Assembly (NCBI GenBank): GCA_040381555.1
Contig: JBEIHC010000028.1
Coordinates: 1 to 28,838 of the forward strand
Length of the DNA: 28,838 nucleotides
Source of the DNA: CANHCC01 sp040381555
GTDB lineage: Bacteria; Bacteroidota; Bacteroidia; J057; RFSG01
Direction of reading: 5' to 3'
A program made the translations under genes and the position numbers. How positions within the stretch are numbered: the stretch's first letter is position 1; each line of letters starts with the position of its first letter. The notes under the pieces are model-generated. The model saw nothing but the letters and a program-made list of their open reading frames with translations. It was not told where the DNA came from and searched no databases. Positions 24,870 to 28,838 of the stretch are shown in pieces.

Positions 24870-27800
24870 ATGAAAATATATTTAACTAAGGCAATCGGGT
24901 CTTTGCTTTTGGGTTTTTGGATTAGTGCAGTAATCCTGTTAATTCCTTCTGGAGCATCCGCACAGGCTTATTGTAATAATCCATTGGGTACGATTACCCC
25001 TACCGGAACCTGGCAAACTCTTACCGCACCTCAACATGGGTATTATACATTTACAGCCACAGTTGGTTGTACTTATACCTTCACAATGTGTTCAAATGGC
25101 GGTAGTTATTCAGGTGATCCTTATTTAACCTTGTCCTCAGGTCCTACGAGTGGTGCTTATATCTGGAATGATGATTTCTGTGGGCTCGGATCTTATATTA
25201 ACTGGGTTTCTACCGTGTCCGGAACCGTGTATTTAAATGTTGGAACCTGCTGTTCATCGCAATGTGGGGCATTCTCAGGTTTACGGACCGTAGCCTATAT
25301 TGCCAATTGCCCCACCCCTGCTCCTCCTCCAGCACCAACAGCCAATGCAAACCCTTCTTGCGGACCTGCCTTTTTGAATACTATGGTTCCTCCTGCGGGA
25401 ATTACTTACTACTGGCAGGGTACAAATCCTACTGGCACCAGTATGGCCAATCCAACCTCAGCAACTTTCCCCATTACAGTTACAGGTACCTATTATGTAA
25501 GAGCGTATAATCCAGGCAATACTTCTTGGTCCACTACCAGTTCTAGCCTTCTTGTTACCATAAATCCTGTTCCTGCACCTCCTCCAGCCCCAACTGTGGT
25601 TCAAAATCCTGCTTGTGCATCTACCAATTTAAATCCGATTTCAGGTGCCCCAGCTGGAGTAACTTATTACTGGCAAGGCACACTCTCTACCGGAACCAGC
25701 ACTGCAAATACAACCACTAATCCTTTCAATGTAACGGCTTCCGGTACTTATTATGTACGGGCGAGAAATAGTGCAGGTTGTTGGTCCACTCCGGATAGTG
25801 CAGTAGTGACGATTATACCTGCACCGGCAGCACCGAATGTGGCTGCCAATAACCCTGCTTGTATTGGTCAAAGATTAAGTCTCAGTGCTACTAGTACTGG
25901 TACTTCTTATACTTGGACAGGACCTAACGGTTTTACTTCTGTAGATTCAGTTGCAGTGGTAAATAATGTAAGTATTTTCAACGCAGGAGTTTACTCAGTT
26001 TATGCTATTGCACAAGGTTGTACAGCCACTGTAGCGGCTACTATTAATATCACTGTGAATCCTTCTCCCACTACTCCAATCGCCTCCTCCAATGCTCCTG
26101 TTTGTGAAAATGGGTTGCTTAACTTATTTGCTACGGTTGTCCCTGGTGCTACCTATTTTTGGTCAGGCCCTAATGGATTTACTGCCAATACACAGAATGC
26201 CACTTTGAATCCGATACCCTTAAGTAGTGCGGGTATTTACTCAGTCGTTTCCATTGTGAGTAGCTGTAGTTCTTCCGTTGCTGTAACATCTGTTGTGGTG
26301 AATGCCACACCGGCAGCTCCGGTTTTGAATAGTAACAATCCTGTTTGTACCGGTGGTGTGCTGAGCTTGTCTGCAACTGGTCCGGGTGGGGCAACCTATT
26401 CCTGGACAGGCCCGAATGCATTTGCTGCGAATATCCAGAATCCTTCCATATCAGGAGTTACCCTTGCTGCCTCTGGAATATATTCTGCTACTTCAGTTGT
26501 GGGTGGTTGTAACAGTCCAACCGCTACACTCAACATAAATGTACTTACTTCACCTGCTCCAATTACACCCAGCTCTAACAGTCCTGTTTGTCAAGGACAG
26601 GCATTGACTTTATCCTCAACGACTGCTGGAGCAGGTACTTATAGTTGGACTGGGCCTAATGGGTTCACCTCCACCTTGCAAGATCCAATCGTTACACCGA
26701 TTACCTTGGCAGATGCAGGAACCTACACTGTTTATGCTGTTGAGAATGGATGTCTGAGTGCAGGTACCACTCTGTTGGTTCAAGTTCAGCCCGCTCCTAT
26801 AATCCCGAGCGTAGGGAGTAATGCTCCAGTTTGTACTGGAGGAACATTGAACCTAACAGCCGCAACAGTAGCAGGCGCAACTTATGACTGGCAGGGCCCC
26901 AATGCCTTTACTGCTAATACTCAAAATGCCAGTATACCAGCAGTGACAACTGTTGAAGCTGGTATGTATACAGTAGCAGTTACGGCTAATGGTTGTACCA
27001 GTGTTGGAGATTCTTTCCTAGTCGTAGTAAATTCTACTCCTCCAACCCCCAATCTTACCATTAACTCTCCGGTTTGTACCGGCGAAATAGTGAATTTTGG
27101 TTCCGATTATTTCGGTTTGGGGACTTATTCTTGGACAGGCCCGAATGGTTTTACCTCTATTGATGCTAATCCATTTATTGGAGTCGCCGCTCTTACGGAT
27201 AATGGTGTGTATAATTTGGTTGTCTCCGAAAACGGATGTAATAGTGCGATTGCTACGGTAAACTTGGTAGTGAATTCTACCCCTCCCTCCCCAAGTGCTA
27301 CTGCTAATACCCCAGTTTGTGCAACCAATTCCCTTACTTTAGGAACCTACAATATCCCTACTGCAACTTTTACCTGGACAGGTCCGAATGCCTATACTTC
27401 CAATACCCAGAATCCAACTATTACAGGAGTAGGTCAAATTAATAGCGGTCAGTACACTGTAACAGCTACTGTGAATGGCTGTATTAGTGATGAAGATACC
27501 ATTACAGTTACAGTTATTGATGTGCCTTTAGGAGTAACTGCTTTTAGCAATAGTCCGATTTGCGTTGGGGAAGATTTACATTTAACCACCACTGGTTTGC
27601 CACAAGGACAATTTACCTGGCTTGGTCCTAATGGATTTAATTCAGGCATGTCTACTATTTCAATAGATCCAGCGTTCCTTCCCAAAGCGGGTATGTATTA
27701 TGTGATGTATTATTCTTCCCAGTGTACCGTTGTCTTAGCTTCCGTTAATGTGGTGGTTAATCCTCTACCTACCCAGCCAATTATAACCATGGTGAGTGGG

Positions 27801-28256
27801 TTTTTGACTTCCAGCATCGCCACCAACATACAATGGAATCTGAATAATGTGCCCATCACAGGTGCTACCCTTCCTACTTTGAATCCAACTATTAATGGAT
27901 ATTATACGGTTACTTACACAGATCCTACTACCGGATGCGTTTCCACTTCTCAGGCATATTATTATTTGAATTTGTTTGTAGGAGTAGAATCAGATCCAGA
28001 TGCATTGAAAGTATTGAAGGTATTCCCAAATCCAACACAAGGAGAATTGAAAGTGATGGTTGATCTTCCTTTTGTACAAGAACAAGCACGCCTTGAATTG
28101 ATGGATGTAGTAGGTAGAGTAGTATATACAGAAGAGATTCCTGTATTACAGAAAAACGAATTAAATCTGAACTTATCCGATATGCCAGCTGGTCCTTATT
28201 TCTTGAGACTATCCGGAAGTAATCTAATGATGCAGGCTAGGATATTGAAGCAATAA
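24870..28256 (+). CDS. Large surface protein with Ig-like repeats and T9SS sorting domain
   Basis: A 1128-aa secreted adhesin-like protein. The chosen ATG at 24870 gives a good signal peptide (KIYLTKAIGSLLLGFW, ending near ASAQA at about 33). Residues about 34-150 form a Cys-rich jelly-roll-like domain (YCNNPLGTITP, GDPYLTLSSGPTSG, NVGTCCSSQCGAF). About ten Ig/PKD-like repeats of about 81 aa follow (about 157-970). The common pattern is SNxPVCxGxxLxL, then YxWTGPNGFTS, GxYxVxxxxxGC and VxVNxxPxxP; the first two copies carry YYWQGT in place of YSWTGPNG. A divergent eleventh unit leads to a type IX tail: VFPNPTQGELKVMVDLPF, LMDVVGRVVYTEEI, LSDMPAGPYFLRLSG and MQARILKQ. It is exported by T9SS; adhesion or matrix function is inference. 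A strong terminator follows. No enzymatic domain is seen. Confidence 0.9.
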   Translation: MKIYLTKAIGSLLLGFWISAVILLIPSGASAQAYCNNPLGTITPTGTWQTLTAPQHGYYTFTATVGCTYTFTMCSNGGSYSGDPYLTLSSGPTSGAYIWNDDFCGLGSYINWVSTVSGTVYLNVGTCCSSQCGAFSGLRTVAYIANCPTPAPPPAPTANANPSCGPAFLNTMVPPAGITYYWQGTNPTGTSMANPTSATFPITVTGTYYVRAYNPGNTSWSTTSSSLLVTINPVPAPPPAPTVVQNPACASTNLNPISGAPAGVTYYWQGTLSTGTSTANTTTNPFNVTASGTYYVRARNSAGCWSTPDSAVVTIIPAPAAPNVAANNPACIGQRLSLSATSTGTSYTWTGPNGFTSVDSVAVVNNVSIFNAGVYSVYAIAQGCTATVAATINITVNPSPTTPIASSNAPVCENGLLNLFATVVPGATYFWSGPNGFTANTQNATLNPIPLSSAGIYSVVSIVSSCSSSVAVTSVVVNATPAAPVLNSNNPVCTGGVLSLSATGPGGATYSWTGPNAFAANIQNPSISGVTLAASGIYSATSVVGGCNSPTATLNINVLTSPAPITPSSNSPVCQGQALTLSSTTAGAGTYSWTGPNGFTSTLQDPIVTPITLADAGTYTVYAVENGCLSAGTTLLVQVQPAPIIPSVGSNAPVCTGGTLNLTAATVAGATYDWQGPNAFTANTQNASIPAVTTVEAGMYTVAVTANGCTSVGDSFLVVVNSTPPTPNLTINSPVCTGEIVNFGSDYFGLGTYSWTGPNGFTSIDANPFIGVAALTDNGVYNLVVSENGCNSAIATVNLVVNSTPPSPSATANTPVCATNSLTLGTYNIPTATFTWTGPNAYTSNTQNPTITGVGQINSGQYTVTATVNGCISDEDTITVTVIDVPLGVTAFSNSPICVGEDLHLTTTGLPQGQFTWLGPNGFNSGMSTISIDPAFLPKAGMYYVMYYSSQCTVVLASVNVVVNPLPTQPIITMVSGFLTSSIATNIQWNLNNVPITGATLPTLNPTINGYYTVTYTDPTTGCVSTSQAYYYLNLFVGVESDPDALKVLKVFPNPTQGELKVMVDLPFVQEQARLELMDVVGRVVYTEEIPVLQKNELNLNLSDMPAGPYFLRLSGSNLMMQARILKQ
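25338..27779 (+). repeat. About ten Ig-like coding repeats, period about 243 bp
   Basis: The region encodes ten consecutive units of about 81 residues (about 244 bp each) with conserved anchors: N-x-P-V-C near each start, Y-x-W-T-G-P-N in the middle, G-C near the end and a proline-rich joint (PAPAAP, STPPTP). DNA copies have diverged considerably, so it is an old protein repeat rather than a recent amplification. Confidence 0.85.
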
Positions 28257-28270
28257 AAATGAGAAATTGA

Positions 28271-28305
28271 AAAAATAACGCCTCTGCTAAGAGGCGTTAT
28301 TTTTT
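28271..28305 (+). terminator. Strong rho-independent terminator
   Basis: A perfect 15-bp stem (AAAAATAACGCCTCT 28271-28285, AGAGGCGTTATTTTT 28290-28304) with loop GCTA and a T6 tract, 14 nt after the Ig-protein stop. The A5 on the other side means it could also work for minus-strand transcripts arriving from the repeat array. Confidence 0.93.
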
Positions 28306-28369
28306 GCGTTGAATTCTGGTTTAGGATAGTGTACCTGCTTGATTGAATTTGCCCTGCCACTTCAACACA

Positions 28370-28545
28370 ATCATGCCGAGTAGTTGCCTAATTGGGATTG
28401 TATATTCAGGTGTTTTCTGGCACCGTATTGAGGCAAGACGGGTAATAAAAGAATTCTTAGTAATGTGCCGTCGTCCCTCGATACCAGCGGCACCATAAGA
28501 TAATTTATAATATGAATCTGGGTTCGCCGCCTTACTCGGGATGAC
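28370..28545. repeat. Cloverleaf repeat, copy 1 (diverged)
   Basis: Outer arms ATCATGCCGAGTA (28370-28382) and TACTCGGGATGAC (28533-28545). The inner hairpin A arms are GTTGCC (28383-28388) and GGCACC (28419-28424); hairpin B arms are at 28425-28441 and 28468-28484; hairpin C ends in CGCCGCC. It is less similar than copies 2 and 3 are to each other, mainly in hairpin A and its loop. Confidence 0.8.
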
Positions 28546-28568
28546 TGCCTGGGTTTGAACAAAAGATA

Positions 28569-28746
28569 GTCATGCCGAGTAGGTGCTGAATGGAGAATAA
28601 ATTTGCAGGAATCTTTCAGCACCGTATCGAGGCAAGACGGGCATTTAGGAAAAATGTATAAAATTTTACCGTCTTCCCTCGATACAGGCGGCGCTAAAAA
28701 ATAATTTATAATACGAATCAGGATTCGCCGCCTTACTCGGGATGAC
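28569..28746. repeat. Cloverleaf repeat, copy 2 (complete)
   Basis: Outer arms GTCATGCCGAGTA (28569-28581) and TACTCGGGATGAC (28734-28746) pair at 12 of 13 positions. Between them are three hairpins almost without unpaired bases at the junction. A: GGTGCTGAA (28582-28590) with TTCAGCACC (28615-28623), perfect. B: 17-nt arms at 28624-28640 and 28669-28685, one C-C mismatch. C: GGCGGCG (28687-28693) with CGCCGCC (28726-28732), perfect. Confidence 0.88.
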
Positions 28747-28768
28747 TGCTTGGGTTGAACAAAAGATA

Positions 28769-28838
28769 GTCATGCCGAGTAGGTGCTGAATGGAGAATAA
28801 ATTTGCAGGAATCTTTCAGCACCGTATCGAGGCAAGAC
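28769..28838. repeat. Cloverleaf repeat, copy 3 (cut by window end)
   Basis: Starts with GTCATGCCGAGTA and, over the 70 visible bases, matches copy 2 without a difference that I can see, including hairpin A. The window ends within hairpin B. Confidence 0.85.

Larger units (their letters stand above)
28370..28838. repeat. Non-coding tandem array of about 200-bp cloverleaf repeats
   Basis: Three direct copies with starts at 28370, 28569 and 28769 (periods 199 and 200); the last is cut by the window end. Each complete unit is a palindrome-rich element of 176-178 bp followed by a 22-23 bp spacer (TGCTTGGGTTGAACAAAAGA or near-identical). No supported coding frame lies inside. Together with the terminator this accounts for the otherwise gene-free 28257-28838. 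Confidence 0.9.

Noticed and set aside
28371..28622. An 83-aa open frame on the minus strand inside the repeat array
   Set aside because: It lies across the palindromic repeat units, has no family resemblance and is explained by the lack of stops in repeated sequence.
28370..28838. CRISPR array
   Set aside because: The period is about 200 bp, the whole unit is repeated including the spacer, and copies carry no unique spacers, so it does not fit a CRISPR array.

Overview
The window looks like a chromosomal segment from a member of the Bacteroidota, plausibly a Chitinophagia- or Saprospiria-like lineage. This rests on: two secreted proteins with C-terminal type IX secretion (T9SS) sorting domains; a periplasmic propeller/Y_Y_Y histidine kinase; a fused E1 alpha-beta 2-oxoacid dehydrogenase; a futalosine-pathway menaquinone gene; and promoter-like sites of the Bacteroidota form (TTG or a relative, 20 nt, TAnnTTTA/G). 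Most genes are ordinary housekeeping genes. No phage, transposase, CRISPR array, rRNA or tRNA gene was recognised.

Left part (about 1-7.8 kb, all minus strand). A terminator and a CATAACT heptamer repeat precede a two-component system, a NarL/LuxR-type response regulator followed by a large propeller histidine kinase with its own promoter candidate. To its right lies a run transcribed leftward: bioF (biotin synthesis), a secreted protein with a FlgD-like Ig domain, a 102-aa protein of unknown function, and a PhnP-like metallo-hydrolase. The last two overlap by 4 nt.

Middle part (7.9-16.3 kb). A divergent intergenic region with a G10 tract inside a short duplication separates bioF from a plus-strand run: fused E1 dehydrogenase, purB, folP and mqnB. 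These converge on a minus-strand run of lipB, a small membrane protein, a T9SS-exported endonuclease/exonuclease/phosphatase-family protein and a PyrR-like phosphoribosyltransferase. Several genes are linked through cofactors: LipB supplies lipoyl groups for 2-oxoacid dehydrogenase complexes, to which the E1 belongs, and BioF supplies the biotin needed by the carboxylase encoded further right.

Right part (16.4-28.3 kb, all plus). A tightly packed type I secretion-like trio (ABC transporter, HlyD-type adaptor, TolC-type outer membrane protein) is followed by an acyl-CoA carboxylase beta subunit, a GT-C-like membrane protein, and a 1128-aa surface protein with about ten Ig-like repeats and a T9SS tail. 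The ABC protein's ATPase domain has lost several canonical motifs.

The most unusual feature is at the right edge (28370-28838). It is a non-coding tandem array of about 200-bp units. Each unit is bounded by 13-nt inverted arms and contains three consecutive hairpins, giving a predicted cloverleaf (four-way junction). At least one base pair changes in a compensatory way between two copies. The third copy runs off the window, so the full array is not visible.
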